DNA of 64,000 nt from Geosporobacter ferrireducens (lineage in GTDB: Bacteria; Bacillota; Clostridia; Peptostreptococcales; Thermotaleaceae). The translations under genes and the position numbers were made by a program. Where the stretch lies: contig NZ_CP017269.1 in NCBI RefSeq assembly GCF_001750685.1, positions 4,071,416 to 4,135,415 of the forward strand. Direction: 5' to 3'. The notes under the pieces were generated by a model. That model was not told the origin of the DNA and did not search any database. It worked only from the letters and a program-made list of their open reading frames with translations. Positions 44,011 through 53,281 of the stretch are shown here, one piece after another; the first letter of the stretch is position 1; each line of letters begins with the position of its first letter.

Positions 44011-44026
44011 CTATGTTCTATTTTTT
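43992..44026. terminator. Bidirectional terminator
   Basis: AAAAAATAGAACAT/ATGTTCTATTTTTTT between converging frames, with A and T runs on both sides. Same stem as at 37988. Confidence 0.85.
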
Positions 44027-44401
44027 TGTGCCTTTTTTTCTCGAATTTTCACTTGAATCATATTTTTGTTTAATAAACTCTACATATTCATCGATTTGCT
44101 CAACGGCCTCTTCAGGTAAGCCGGATTTATCCAAAAGATAATACTTACTTCCGAGGTTAGTTTCCATTACTGCAGATGCATCCCTCCCATAAGGGTTTTT
44201 TATTTCAGATCTTCCAAGGAGGTAGTCGGTAGTAACATCAAAAAAATCAGCAATTTTTTGTAAAAGTGCATAATCCGGTGTTCTTTTATTGCTTTCATAA
44301 AATGATATGGTTGATTCTCCGAGGGAGAATATATTTGCAATTTCTGCCTGAGTCAGATTTTTTTCCTTTCGAAGTTGCTTAAATCTAAGTCCAAAATTCA
44401 T
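44018..44401 (-). CDS. XRE-family helix-turn-helix regulator
   Basis: This 127 aa repressor-like protein starts at ATG 44401 (GGGAGG upstream), with the helix-turn-helix at residues 5-60 (LTQAEIANIFSLGESTISFY). A short C-terminal part has EEAVEQIDEYVEFIKQKY, as in small phage- or ICE-type repressors. It is divergent from a second XRE gene and shares TGCAAAG-containing sites with it. Confidence 0.88.
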   Translation of the reverse strand: MNFGLRFKQLRKEKNLTQAEIANIFSLGESTISFYESNKRTPDYALLQKIADFFDVTTDYLLGRSEIKNPYGRDASAVMETNLGSKYYLLDKSGLPEEAVEQIDEYVEFIKQKYDSSENSRKKGTKK

Positions 44402-44431
44402 ATGATCAACCTCCCTGGTTATATTGTAACA

Positions 44432-44557
44432 TTGCAATATGCAAAGTAAAGCAAATAATAAATAACTTTGCAAAAAAGAAAGTTTATCTATAAATATACT
44501 TGACAAAACGCAAAGAAAAAATTAGTATTATAATATAACTTAACAAAATGCAAAGAA
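44432..44557. promoter_or_regulatory. Divergent control region with repeated GCAAAG sites
   Basis: TTGCAATATGCAAAG (44432-44446), CTTTGCAAAAAAG (near 44467) and the direct repeats ACAAAACGCAAAGAAA and ACAAAATGCAAAGAAA lie between two XRE genes. TTGACA at 44500-44505 is a -35 for the rightward gene. Confidence 0.5.
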
Positions 44558-44571
44558 ATGAGGTGGTGAAT

Positions 44572-44826
44572 TTGGCAAATGTTAAAAAATGTGAAATAAA
44601 GTTTGCGCTGAAGAGAATTAAGCAGATAAGAGAATCCACCGGACTGACGCAAAAGGATATGGCTGATAAGCTGGGGATTTCCGAGAGCTTTTATTGTCAG
44701 CTGGAAGGAGGAAAACGAAAGATGACGATCGACTATGGGATGAAAATTGCCCATGCATTGTCAAAGTCATTAGATGAAATCTTCTTACATACGAACTTTT
44801 CAAAAAGTGATGAAGATATAACATAA
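44572..44826 (+). CDS. Small XRE-family regulator
   Basis: This 84 aa protein starts at TTG 44572, which has GAGGTGG at the right distance. The helix-turn-helix is at residues 18-75 (GLTQKDMADKLGISESFYCQ). It resembles plasmid or phage control proteins. Paired with the divergent repressor at 44018 it may form a small genetic switch. Confidence 0.85.
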   Translation: MANVKKCEIKFALKRIKQIRESTGLTQKDMADKLGISESFYCQLEGGKRKMTIDYGMKIAHALSKSLDEIFLHTNFSKSDEDIT

Positions 44827-44911
44827 GGAACAATATCCGCAAGTCATGACATTTATTATATAATCATCTTCTAAAAAAAGAAAAATATAGCGTTTGATGG
44901 GGGATATTTTT

Positions 44912-45832
44912 ATGATTGAAAGTGCATGTGAGGAGAAGTGGGGCGTTATATTGATAGCAGATAGTAGTGAAATTTTATATGCCAGTAGAAATGATAGATA
45001 TGAAACCAATCATTTTTTGAACAAGATAAGTGTCTTTGAAAGGATAAGAACAGAAAGTTTTGGTATGGAAATGTGCGGGAATTACAGGGTATTCATTGAG
45101 AGGATGCGTATAAGCAATCAAGCCATATATGTGGTAGAATTTATGGATACTTCCCAGCAGGACAGTTTTTCCCATATTGCATATAAAGACCTGATGAGCG
45201 GATTATATAATCGCAATATGTGGGAACACCTGATAAAGAACAGATGCCAGGAATCCTGCTATCAATTTAATACCTTGATAATTATTGATATCGATAATCT
45301 GAAAGAAGTCAATGATCAGGAAGGACATGCTGTTGGAGACCGGGTCATTAGAACCGTAGGCCAGTCGATTAAAAAATCTATCAGATCAAAAGACATTGCT
45401 TTCCGGTATGGAGGGGATGAGTTTATTATTCTATTAAATAATTTAAAAAATAATAATCTAGATAAACTGATTAAAAGGATAAAGCGGAAGATCTACAAGA
45501 ATTCCAATGAAGATAAAATTCACGTAAGCATTGGTGCGACTAGCTTTAAAGATTTATCGGAACTACAGCTGGCATTCCAGAAAGCAGATCGTAAATTGTA
45601 TGAAGAGAAGCAATCCAAAAAGCTGCAGAATCTCAAGGAAAAGAAATATGAAATGGTAGAGCTGAAAGAGACGATAGAAGAAACCAGAGAGAAATTGAAT
45701 GATTTAGCGGCTGTAAAGCAGAATCATCTAAGCGAAGATATATTAGCCTTAAGCAGGAAATTAGATCTTATGATTTATCGGTATATGGCTTTTGAAATGG
45801 AAGCCTATAAAGCGCAGTGTAAAATCCCTTAA
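44912..45832 (+). CDS. GGDEF diguanylate cyclase with C-terminal Spo0E-like domain
   Basis: This 306 aa protein starts at ATG 44912 (GATGGGGGAT upstream). An unassigned sensor-like region (1-90) is followed by a GGDEF domain with intact YGGDEF (GGDEF at 167-171) and DIDNLKEVNDQEGHAVGD. After a lysine/glutamate-rich linker, residues about 250-295 match the two-helix Spo0E phosphatase fold: EETREKLNDLAAVKQNHLS then LSRKLDLMIYRY, where S281, L284, D285 and Y291 fit the SxxLDxLIxxY signature. Spo0E proteins dephosphorylate Spo0A. The fusion suggests a direct link between c-di-GMP synthesis and entry into sporulation. Confidence 0.85.
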   Translation: MIESACEEKWGVILIADSSEILYASRNDRYETNHFLNKISVFERIRTESFGMEMCGNYRVFIERMRISNQAIYVVEFMDTSQQDSFSHIAYKDLMSGLYNRNMWEHLIKNRCQESCYQFNTLIIIDIDNLKEVNDQEGHAVGDRVIRTVGQSIKKSIRSKDIAFRYGGDEFIILLNNLKNNNLDKLIKRIKRKIYKNSNEDKIHVSIGATSFKDLSELQLAFQKADRKLYEEKQSKKLQNLKEKKYEMVELKETIEETREKLNDLAAVKQNHLSEDILALSRKLDLMIYRYMAFEMEAYKAQCKIP

Positions 45833-45927
45833 TATCCGTAAGTTCCAACGTGGACAAGCACCTTTAAAAGAAAGTGTAGAATTAAGATAAAGCCTAATTT
45901 AATAATGTTAAAATCCCTTCATACACT

Positions 45928-45957
45928 CCCCAATTACAGTAGTGATTGGGATTTTTT
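45928..45957. terminator. Convergent terminator
   Basis: CCCAAT/ATTGGG stem with ATTTTTTATT on the right, inside a larger AAAATCCC/GGGATTTT pairing; it lies between two converging genes. Confidence 0.7.
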
Positions 45958-45958
45958 A

Positions 45959-46849
45959 TTAGATAAAAGTTTTGAGTATATAATTTTCGAAAACTTTAAC
46001 TGCTAAATTATTATTATCTTTAAGCCAAATGATATCGGTACCAACCATCCCGCTCTCAGATGCAACTTCAAAACAATTAATTAAGTTATTATCTTGAATT
46101 TTATAACTCGATCCAAGCATGGCAACGCCGATTCCCTGTTCTACACAAACAATCATCGAAGCAATATTGTTGACGTATTTGATTTTATGGGGCAAGAATC
46201 CATGCTGCTGGCAGACCGAGAAGATATATTTTTTACCCTGAGGAGATTCATTTTCATCAAGCAGTAAAAAGGTTGTATCTCTAAAATCAATTAACTGAAG
46301 ACCTTTTTTATCAGTAAAATCCAGTGTAGAAGAATAATACAATTTGGGATTTGACCTGGATAGGACATATCTGGATGCGATATTGCTATCATACAGTTCT
46401 AGAGAATATGTAATGATTAAATCAAGATTTCCATTCATCAAACCGGTTCTCAATTCTTTATAAGAATAACTATTTATGATGAGATTTATATTCGGATATT
46501 TTTCTATGAAATCTGTGAAGATTCTGGGAGCGAGTCTGTTGAGATTGATCAAACCGTGTAAGCCAATGTTTAAGTGTGCTTCTATATCCGAATTAATATT
46601 TGAAGCTTTTTGCATAAGGCAATCAATTTTATTAAGTATATCAACAAAATCATCATAGAGTATTTTTCCATGAGGGGTCAAAGATACATATTGATTATTC
46701 CGCTCAAAAAGCTTTATTCCAAGCTCATCCTCAAGAAGAACAATTTTTTTACTGATATTGGGTTGTGTCGTATACAATATTTCAGCAGTTCTTGTAAAGT
46801 TTAGTGTTTGTGCACAAGTGACGAAACACCTGATTTGTGCCAAATTCAT
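45959..46849 (-). CDS. LysR-family regulator
   Basis: This 296 aa regulator has the LysR helix-turn-helix at residues 1-60 (LNFTRTAEILYTTQPNISKK) and a periplasmic-binding-like effector domain. ATG 46849 is chosen because AGGAGTGG lies upstream. It is divergent from the TRAP/aconitase X operon and is its likely activator, responding to the operon substrate. Confidence 0.93.
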   Translation of the reverse strand: MNLAQIRCFVTCAQTLNFTRTAEILYTTQPNISKKIVLLEDELGIKLFERNNQYVSLTPHGKILYDDFVDILNKIDCLMQKASNINSDIEAHLNIGLHGLINLNRLAPRIFTDFIEKYPNINLIINSYSYKELRTGLMNGNLDLIITYSLELYDSNIASRYVLSRSNPKLYYSSTLDFTDKKGLQLIDFRDTTFLLLDENESPQGKKYIFSVCQQHGFLPHKIKYVNNIASMIVCVEQGIGVAMLGSSYKIQDNNLINCFEVASESGMVGTDIIWLKDNNNLAVKVFENYILKTFI

Positions 46850-47078
46850 CAGCACCACTCCTACATGTAATGATAATTTCAAAGGGCTATTCCATATTGG
46901 AATAGCAACATTCTATAAGTGTATTTCACAAGAATTTCCAAATGTGCTAAACTCAAGAATAACAGGAATACACTCGTATATACCGTAATTTGATTATATC
47001 ACAATTAAACATTATTGTGAATATTACGACATTCTGGCGAGTATATTCTAGACTATTAAAAAGTAGGAGGTATGTCAA

Positions 47079-48134
47079 ATGTCAACTGCAAAGAAAACGA
47101 TTGCACTATCTCTAGTGGTCTGTATGATGTTTATAAGTAGCGCTTGCGGAGGTGGAGGGAATCCAGCCGGCAGTAATTCTGAAGAGGTTACATACACATG
47201 GAAAATGGGAACAATCTACAACGATCCTGCATCAAGACCTGATTATAACAGTTTTGGTTTATCCATGAAGAAGTTTGTAGAATTAGTGAATGAAAAAAGT
47301 GAAGGCCGTATAGTGATAGAGCCTTATTATAACTCTATCTTAGGAGCAAGCCAGGAACTTTTTGAACAACTAAGAAGAGGGGAACTTGAGGTGTTCTATG
47401 GACAACCCATGGCCAATGTTGATTCGAGATTTGGGGCATGGAGTATTCCATATTTGTTTTCAGATTACGATGCAGTTACAAAGGCTATAGCAAGTCCGGA
47501 TGCACCACTATTCAAGCTGTCTCAGGAATGGGTCAGGGAGAATAATGCAGAGCTGATAGCCGTAGGCCCTTCTGTATTTAGAGGATTTTTCAATGTTAAG
47601 CATCCTGTTGCTACAGTTCAAGATTTAAGAGATCTTAAGGTGAGAATTTATGAAGACCCTATTGTAAACTTATTCTGGAAAGACATTTGCAATGCTACTT
47701 CCATGCCTTACAGTGAAGTCTATACAGGATTGCAAACAAAGACAATTGACGGGCTGGAGTTTGCTGATACTTCCGTTGTATCAAGTAAATATTATGAACT
47801 TGGAAATTATTTTACGGATATTAATTGGCAGTGGACCTCTGGCGGCAACATTATTATAGGTAAAAAATTCTGGGATCAACTGCCGGAGGATTTAAAGGAA
47901 ATCGTAAGGGAATGTGCTTGGGAAGCTATGGAATATCAAGGAATAGAAGAAAAAAAGAACAAAGAATCCGCCTACAGCACATTAAGAGAGTGTGGAGTGG
48001 AGATATATGAATTGTCTGACGAAGAGAGACAAGGCTGGATTGACTATGCCCGTTCACTAGATAGTCGAATTAGAGAAGCAATAGGCCCTGAAACATACGA
48101 TGCGGTTGTAGAAGCTGTTAAATTAGCGAAATAA
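47079..48134 (+). CDS. dctP: TRAP transporter substrate-binding protein (DctP type)
   Basis: This 351 aa lipoprotein (lipobox ISSACG) captures an organic acid outside the cell. DctP patterns are GRIVIEPYYNSILGASQELF and the acid-binding DLRDLKVRIYEDP. TRAP proteins bind the carboxylate of dicarboxylates, keto acids or amino acids. GTAGGAGG precedes the ATG. The membrane subunits follow. Confidence 0.93.
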   Translation: MSTAKKTIALSLVVCMMFISSACGGGGNPAGSNSEEVTYTWKMGTIYNDPASRPDYNSFGLSMKKFVELVNEKSEGRIVIEPYYNSILGASQELFEQLRRGELEVFYGQPMANVDSRFGAWSIPYLFSDYDAVTKAIASPDAPLFKLSQEWVRENNAELIAVGPSVFRGFFNVKHPVATVQDLRDLKVRIYEDPIVNLFWKDICNATSMPYSEVYTGLQTKTIDGLEFADTSVVSSKYYELGNYFTDINWQWTSGGNIIIGKKFWDQLPEDLKEIVRECAWEAMEYQGIEEKKNKESAYSTLRECGVEIYELSDEERQGWIDYARSLDSRIREAIGPETYDAVVEAVKLAK

Positions 48135-48190
48135 ATACGAATACACAAAATATATCTATAAATATGAAATCGTCAGGGGATGGTTATTGG

Positions 48191-48685
48191 ATGGAGATAC
48201 TAAAAAAGCTTGATGCCTTAGCTTTTAAAGCAATTCGAACATTTGCCGGGATTGCTATGGTTTTACTGACTGCAGTAATCATTATCCAAATATTGGCCAG
48301 ATATGTTTTTAAAGTTTCAATTGGAGGAATAGAAGAAACCCCCATTTTCTTAATGATGATTAGTGTTTGGCTGTCTGCAATCATCGTTGCCCGTGAAGAT
48401 GGACATGTAAAAATTGATTTGATTGATCTTATGATTAAAAATAAGAAAATATTGTATATACTCAAAACCGTATTAAGATGTCTAACTACAGTGGTATTAG
48501 GCATATATGCAAAGTTTGCCCTAGATTATTTAATCAGCAGTATGCGGTTGGGTGATACTACTCCCGGACTGGGAATACCTGTTTGGACGATGCATTCCTT
48601 TGTATTTATAAGTGCCTTTTTTATGACGCTGTACTATCTGATTAACAGCATAAAGGCCATAAAGGAGGTATGGGAATGGCGTTAA
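48191..48685 (+). CDS. dctQ: TRAP transporter small permease (DctQ type)
   Basis: This 164 aa protein has four membrane segments and the DctQ pattern FKVSIGGIEETPIFLMMISV. ATG 48191 is preferred to ATG 48164 because AGGGGATG lies in between. Its end overlaps dctM by 10 bp. Confidence 0.92.
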   Translation: MEILKKLDALAFKAIRTFAGIAMVLLTAVIIIQILARYVFKVSIGGIEETPIFLMMISVWLSAIIVAREDGHVKIDLIDLMIKNKKILYILKTVLRCLTTVVLGIYAKFALDYLISSMRLGDTTPGLGIPVWTMHSFVFISAFFMTLYYLINSIKAIKEVWEWR

Positions 48686-50037
48686 TAGCATCAATAAGTG
48701 CAATATTAATATTAATCTTTATAGGGATGAGTGTTCCCTTTTGTTTCTTAAGCGGTTCATTAATCTATATATTTATGACAGGAGCCAGTACTGGAACCTT
48801 TGTGTCGACATCCTATTATGCTTTGGATTCCTTTTCTACTTTGGCAATACCGCTATTTATGATTGCCGGCACATTAATGGAGAAGAGTGGAATTGCACGT
48901 ACTTTGATAGATTTAGCAGAAATGATATTGAAAAAAACAAAAGGCGGAATGGGTGCTACGATTCCTTTAGTTTCTTGTTTTTTCGGGGCTTTAAGTGGAT
49001 CAGGTACAGCAACTGTAACTACATTGGGTTCCATGATGGCACCGAGACTTACTGAATTAGGTTGGGATAAGAGATATCTGGCTGCTTTTATTGCTGCATG
49101 CGGTCCTTTAGGGTATATGATACCACCGAATATGAATGCAATCATCTACACCAGGGTATCATCCGCATCTGTTGCAGCACTTTTTTTGGCAACGATTATT
49201 CCAGGGATTCTATGGACGATTTTATACTTAATCATTAATAGATACACGTATCATCATTGGTACAATCCAGAAAACAGTGTAACTGCGAAAATTGGTATGG
49301 CTGGAGAGCAGACAGCGGAAAACGGTGCAACTGCGAAAAGTATCATTGTTGAAGAACAAGCAGCAGATAAATTAACGATTATAAAAAGAGCCGGTGTAGC
49401 GTTTTTAATGCCGGTAATCATCATGGGAGGCATTTACTCAGGGATATTTACAGCAACCGAGGCAGGAGCGGTAGGATGTGTTTATGGTTTAATCGTAGGG
49501 GTTCTTATTTTTAAAAAGATGTCGCTGAAAGAAGCATTTTCAAGCTTTATAAAAACAGGATCATCACTGGGATCTATTCTAATTATGTTTCCTATGACAT
49601 TGATCTTTACCAGAATATTGGTACTAAATGGGGTCCCGGGTATGGTAACACAATTTATCACAGGGATTTCGTCAAATAAATATGTGATTATTCTAATTAT
49701 AGATTTGGTGCTCATCCTGGCAGGCTGTTTCTTGGATGCGGGGGTACTTTTATTGGTTTTTACACCGTTGTTGCTGCCAACGGCAGCTATCATTGGCATA
49801 GGAGAAATACAATTGGGGGTTATGATGTTTGTGGCGGTTGGCGTTGGCACGATTACACCGCCCATGGCGATGAACTTATTTATAACAGGGAAGATTACAG
49901 GTGTAGAGATGATGGATATGATGAAACCATTGTTACCATTCCTGTTGTTTGCAGCGATACCCATATTGATACTGGTTACTTTTGTACCGGCGGTTAGTAC
50001 ATTTTTACCAAGCTTGATCTTAAGCGGCGGAATGTAA
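48676..50037 (+). CDS. dctM: TRAP transporter large permease (DctM type)
   Basis: This 453 aa membrane protein drives sodium-linked uptake. Patterns are AIPLFMIAGTLMEKSG, GALSGSGTATVTTLGSMM and GVGTITPPMAMNLF. ATG 48676 is chosen because AAGGAGG at 48661-48667 fits it. A charged, repeated linker (NGATAKSIIVEEQAADK) interrupts the middle of the protein and is longer than usual. Confidence 0.93.
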   Translation: MALIASISAILILIFIGMSVPFCFLSGSLIYIFMTGASTGTFVSTSYYALDSFSTLAIPLFMIAGTLMEKSGIARTLIDLAEMILKKTKGGMGATIPLVSCFFGALSGSGTATVTTLGSMMAPRLTELGWDKRYLAAFIAACGPLGYMIPPNMNAIIYTRVSSASVAALFLATIIPGILWTILYLIINRYTYHHWYNPENSVTAKIGMAGEQTAENGATAKSIIVEEQAADKLTIIKRAGVAFLMPVIIMGGIYSGIFTATEAGAVGCVYGLIVGVLIFKKMSLKEAFSSFIKTGSSLGSILIMFPMTLIFTRILVLNGVPGMVTQFITGISSNKYVIILIIDLVLILAGCFLDAGVLLLVFTPLLLPTAAIIGIGEIQLGVMMFVAVGVGTITPPMAMNLFITGKITGVEMMDMMKPLLPFLLFAAIPILILVTFVPAVSTFLPSLILSGGM

Positions 50038-50049
50038 GGGGGAAGTATA

Positions 50050-51366
50050 TTGATTGAAAATAAGATCATTACCAAGACCAGGGAAATCAAATTGAATAAA
50101 GAAAAGGCAAAAAGAATTATCAAAGCAGATATTTGTGTTGTAGGTGCTGGCATATCGGGAATAGCTGCAGTCTTAGAAGCTGCAAAGCTAGGCAAGAATG
50201 TGATTGTGATAGATAGTCAAAATCAGCTTGGAGGCCAAACCTATAATTCGAATATCGGTACATTTTGCGGTTTTTACTCAAATAGAAATGATGAAGTGAA
50301 TAGCTATCAATTAACCCATATTCAGGCTGACGAGATGTTTAAAGAATTAAATGAAATGGGCGGGTTGTATGAAGGGATGGGTTCTCATACAATCGTGCCT
50401 ATGTATAATGAAACGATATTTCTAAGATGGGTAGAGAAAAAGTTTTTAGAAAATCAGATAAATTTTTTATTAGGGTCTTCAGTATTCAAAGTGAACAAAG
50501 AAGGTAGGAGGCTTCAATCTATAACAGCTGCATCTAGATATGAGACGATAGAAATCATTGCAGATGGTTATATCGATGCAAGCGGTGATGCCGTATTGGC
50601 ATGGTTAGCGGAGGTACCCTGCAATATATCCGAGCATGGAAATATTTATGGGACACAAATGTTTATCTTAGAAGGAATAGATTATTCTGTACCCACGCCT
50701 TCAGAAAAAGAAATGGTAAAAAGACTTTCTGAAAAGGGAGACAAATACGGACTAAAAAGAAAAAGAGGATTAATGTTTTATACATTACAACGTAGAGATA
50801 CCGCTTATGGTAACATGACACATGTTTTGACACCATTAGATACTATTGGGGCATCAAAAATTACCATTACCGGAAAGGACCAAGTGGATCATGTGGTTGA
50901 ATTCCTAAAAAGCGAATTTCCGGAAAACTTTAAGAATTCCAGGGTAAGAAGTTATGGACATACAGGAATCAGACAAACACGATGGTTAAAGAGTAGAAAA
51001 CAAATTTCTTTAGAAGATGTTAGAAGTGCTGTAAAGTATGAGGATGCAATAGGAAGAACAGCTTGGCCGGTAGAACTGCACGACAATAGTGATGGATATG
51101 TTTGGGAAGTGTTTCCCGTGGACCATGTTCATTATATTCCCCTCGGAAGCCAGCTGTCACCAGAGCTCGATAATTATGCTGCTGCCGGAAGATGTATTGA
51201 TGGAGACGTAGCTGCCTTATCAAGTATAAGAGTTATGGGACCATGTATGGCTACAGGCGTTTCTGCAGCTCATGCTCTGGATATGGCAGGAAAAGGCAGT
51301 GTTCATGACATTGACATTAAAAAGTTGCAGGAAAGACTGTCAGATAACCTTACTGGGATGGATTAA
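50050..51366 (+). CDS. FAD-dependent oxidoreductase (FAD_oxidored type)
   Basis: This 438 aa flavoprotein has the dinucleotide motif VVGAGISGIAAVLEAAKLGK near residue 33, the FAD block NQLGGQTYNSNIGTFCG, and the C-terminal AAGRCIDGDVAALSSIRVMG. The start is TTG with AAGGGGGAAG upstream. It lies between the TRAP genes and aconitase X, so it probably oxidises the imported compound or a product. The substrate is unknown. Confidence 0.88.
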   Translation: MIENKIITKTREIKLNKEKAKRIIKADICVVGAGISGIAAVLEAAKLGKNVIVIDSQNQLGGQTYNSNIGTFCGFYSNRNDEVNSYQLTHIQADEMFKELNEMGGLYEGMGSHTIVPMYNETIFLRWVEKKFLENQINFLLGSSVFKVNKEGRRLQSITAASRYETIEIIADGYIDASGDAVLAWLAEVPCNISEHGNIYGTQMFILEGIDYSVPTPSEKEMVKRLSEKGDKYGLKRKRGLMFYTLQRRDTAYGNMTHVLTPLDTIGASKITITGKDQVDHVVEFLKSEFPENFKNSRVRSYGHTGIRQTRWLKSRKQISLEDVRSAVKYEDAIGRTAWPVELHDNSDGYVWEVFPVDHVHYIPLGSQLSPELDNYAAAGRCIDGDVAALSSIRVMGPCMATGVSAAHALDMAGKGSVHDIDIKKLQERLSDNLTGMD

Positions 51367-51421
51367 ATTCATTTTTATCCTTTTGAGAAATGATTAGAAT
51401 AAAGAGAGCGAGATGATATTT

Positions 51422-52693
51422 ATGAAGTTAAAAGATGATGAAAAAGCCATGCTTAGTGGAGAAAAAGGGTTGGCTGTTCAGAAAGCAATGGAGATGTTGG
51501 TACGTTATGGAGAGGCATTAGGCGCCGAAACATTTGTAAATACTACAAATGTTGGCGGTTATATGATAGCAGACTTAAAACAAAAACAACGGGTTGGTGA
51601 TTTTGACAGTATCTTTTCAGATTTAAGTCTGGATAGTGATGAAAGAGTGGTTTTTCCGAAGGTAGCTGTGCCTTCCTGCCAGTTTGAAACATCTATGGAT
51701 CCCGATCATTACGAGCTCATAGGAAGAACGAGAGAGGAATATGAGCTGTATCAGGAAAACATCAGGTATCTGGCAAGTTTGGGCATTCAATTAATGTGTA
51801 CTTGTACCCCTTATCTCGTTGGAAATGTGCCCGTGAAGGGAGAGCATTGTGCGTGGATGGAATCCTCGGCAGTTGCCTATATCAATGGAGTTTTGGGTGC
51901 CAGGACAAACTGCGAGGGCCGGGAAAGCACCACCTCCGCCATGCTGACGGGAAAAATCCCCTATTGGGGGTATCATGTGCCGGAAAACAGGCTGGGTACG
52001 CATCTAATTCATGTTGAGGACAGCGTAGTTACACCGGAGGACTGGGGTTTGTTAGGATACTATAGTGGTAAAATTGTTCAAGAAAAAGTACCTGTAATAA
52101 GCAACATCCTTACTGTACCGGTTAGAGACATGCTTAAGCATTTTGGTGCAGCAGCAGCTTCGGCCGGTGGAGTTGAAATGTATCATATTCCAGGGATTAC
52201 GGCAGAGGCCAATAGCGTAGCGGATGCCTTCGGGAAAAAGAAACCGGTAATGGAGTTAAAATTCGGGACTGAAGAAAAGAAATATGCCTATGATATGCTT
52301 AATGCCATAGGGAATGACGACAATGTGGATTTTGTCATGCTGGGATGCCCGCATTACTCCATGGACCAATTATGGCATCTCTGCCGTCTGCTGGAAGGAA
52401 AAAAAATCAAAGAGGGCGTAAACATGTGGGTATTTGTACCCCAAGCCATTAAAAATGTAGCGGAGAGAAATGGATTCAGAAAAATCATTGAAGATTCAGG
52501 TGCAGTTCTAATGAGAGATACTTGTCCTGCTTTAGGACGTTTTAAGCCGAAAGGAACAAAGGTTCTTGCAACGGATTCTGCAAAACAGGCCCACTATCTG
52601 CCAAACATAACCGGGATAGAAGCATGGTATGGTTCTACAGAAGAATGTGTCGATGCCGCGCTTACCGGCAAATGGAGAGGTGAATTGAAATGA
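51422..52693 (+). CDS. Aconitase X large (catalytic) subunit
   Basis: This 423 aa protein matches the catalytic subunit of two-part aconitase X. Likely Fe-S and active-site cysteines lie in CTCTPYLVGNVP, RTNCEGRES, LGCPHYS and RDTCPALG. Known aconitase X enzymes dehydrate cis-3-hydroxy-L-proline in bacteria or mevalonate 5-phosphate in archaea. It overlaps the small-subunit gene by 4 bp. The operon context (TRAP uptake and FAD oxidoreductase) suggests catabolism of a hydroxy acid or hydroxyproline. Confidence 0.9.
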   Translation: MKLKDDEKAMLSGEKGLAVQKAMEMLVRYGEALGAETFVNTTNVGGYMIADLKQKQRVGDFDSIFSDLSLDSDERVVFPKVAVPSCQFETSMDPDHYELIGRTREEYELYQENIRYLASLGIQLMCTCTPYLVGNVPVKGEHCAWMESSAVAYINGVLGARTNCEGRESTTSAMLTGKIPYWGYHVPENRLGTHLIHVEDSVVTPEDWGLLGYYSGKIVQEKVPVISNILTVPVRDMLKHFGAAAASAGGVEMYHIPGITAEANSVADAFGKKKPVMELKFGTEEKKYAYDMLNAIGNDDNVDFVMLGCPHYSMDQLWHLCRLLEGKKIKEGVNMWVFVPQAIKNVAERNGFRKIIEDSGAVLMRDTCPALGRFKPKGTKVLATDSAKQAHYLPNITGIEAWYGSTEECVDAALTGKWRGELK

Positions 52694-53109
52694 AAAAGAT
52701 AATCCTAAAGGGAAGAAAAGTATGCGGGGGATGTGTAGAAGCAGAAGCGTTGGTTACGAAAGAAACCATATCGGGATGGGGCGGAATTGACCCTAAAACA
52801 GGCGTTATCATCGACTTAAGACATGAATTAGCAGGAGAATGCTTTGCCGGAAAGGTATTAGTATACCAAGGGGCGAAGGGATCCTCCGGCTGGTCGGGAC
52901 AGTTTCATGAAGCAAGATTGAATGGTGTTGCTCCCGCTGCCATGGTCTTTAATGAAACGACTACAAAAATTGCTTTAGGGGCAGTGGTGACAAGGGTACC
53001 GGCCGTTACAGATTTAGATCAAGATCCAACAGCGGTAATTGAAACCGGAGATATTGTTAAAGTAGATGGAGACAATGGCATTGTTGAGATTATAAAAAAA
53101 AATAAGTAA
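52690..53109 (+). CDS. Aconitase X small (swivel) subunit
   Basis: This 139 aa protein is the DUF126/swivel domain that completes aconitase X, with KGRKVCGGCVEAEALV at the start, the GKVLVYQGAKGSSGW active-site loop (Ser) and a GDIVKVDGDNGIVEII end. The overlap of 4 bp with the large subunit gives coupled translation. A terminator follows. Confidence 0.92.
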   Translation: MKKIILKGRKVCGGCVEAEALVTKETISGWGGIDPKTGVIIDLRHELAGECFAGKVLVYQGAKGSSGWSGQFHEARLNGVAPAAMVFNETTTKIALGAVVTRVPAVTDLDQDPTAVIETGDIVKVDGDNGIVEIIKKNK

Positions 53110-53161
53110 TTGTTCAATGTAAATAATCTTATATATTATATCTCCCATAACAAATAGTAAG

Positions 53162-53195
53162 AAATCCCGATGAATAAAAAGATCGGGATTTTTTA
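53162..53195 (+). terminator. Terminator after the aconitase X operon
   Basis: AAATCCCGAT/ATCGGGATTTTTT stem-loop. Confidence 0.88.
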
Positions 53196-53196
53196 C

Positions 53197-53259
53197 TTAT
53201 CTTTCTTCCAGTACATCATCATATATTTTACATATTTCGTTATAGTCATAGCTCATCAT
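53197..53259 (-). pseudogene. 20-codon gene start, probably a remnant
   Basis: A short minus-strand frame (MMSYDYNEICKIYDDVLEER) with a strong GGGGAGGAATT ribosome site, ending in the terminator region. The start resembles the first residues of small SAM methyltransferases, so it may be what is left of one. Confidence 0.3.
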
Positions 53260-53281
53260 AATTCCTCCCCGGATTATGTTC

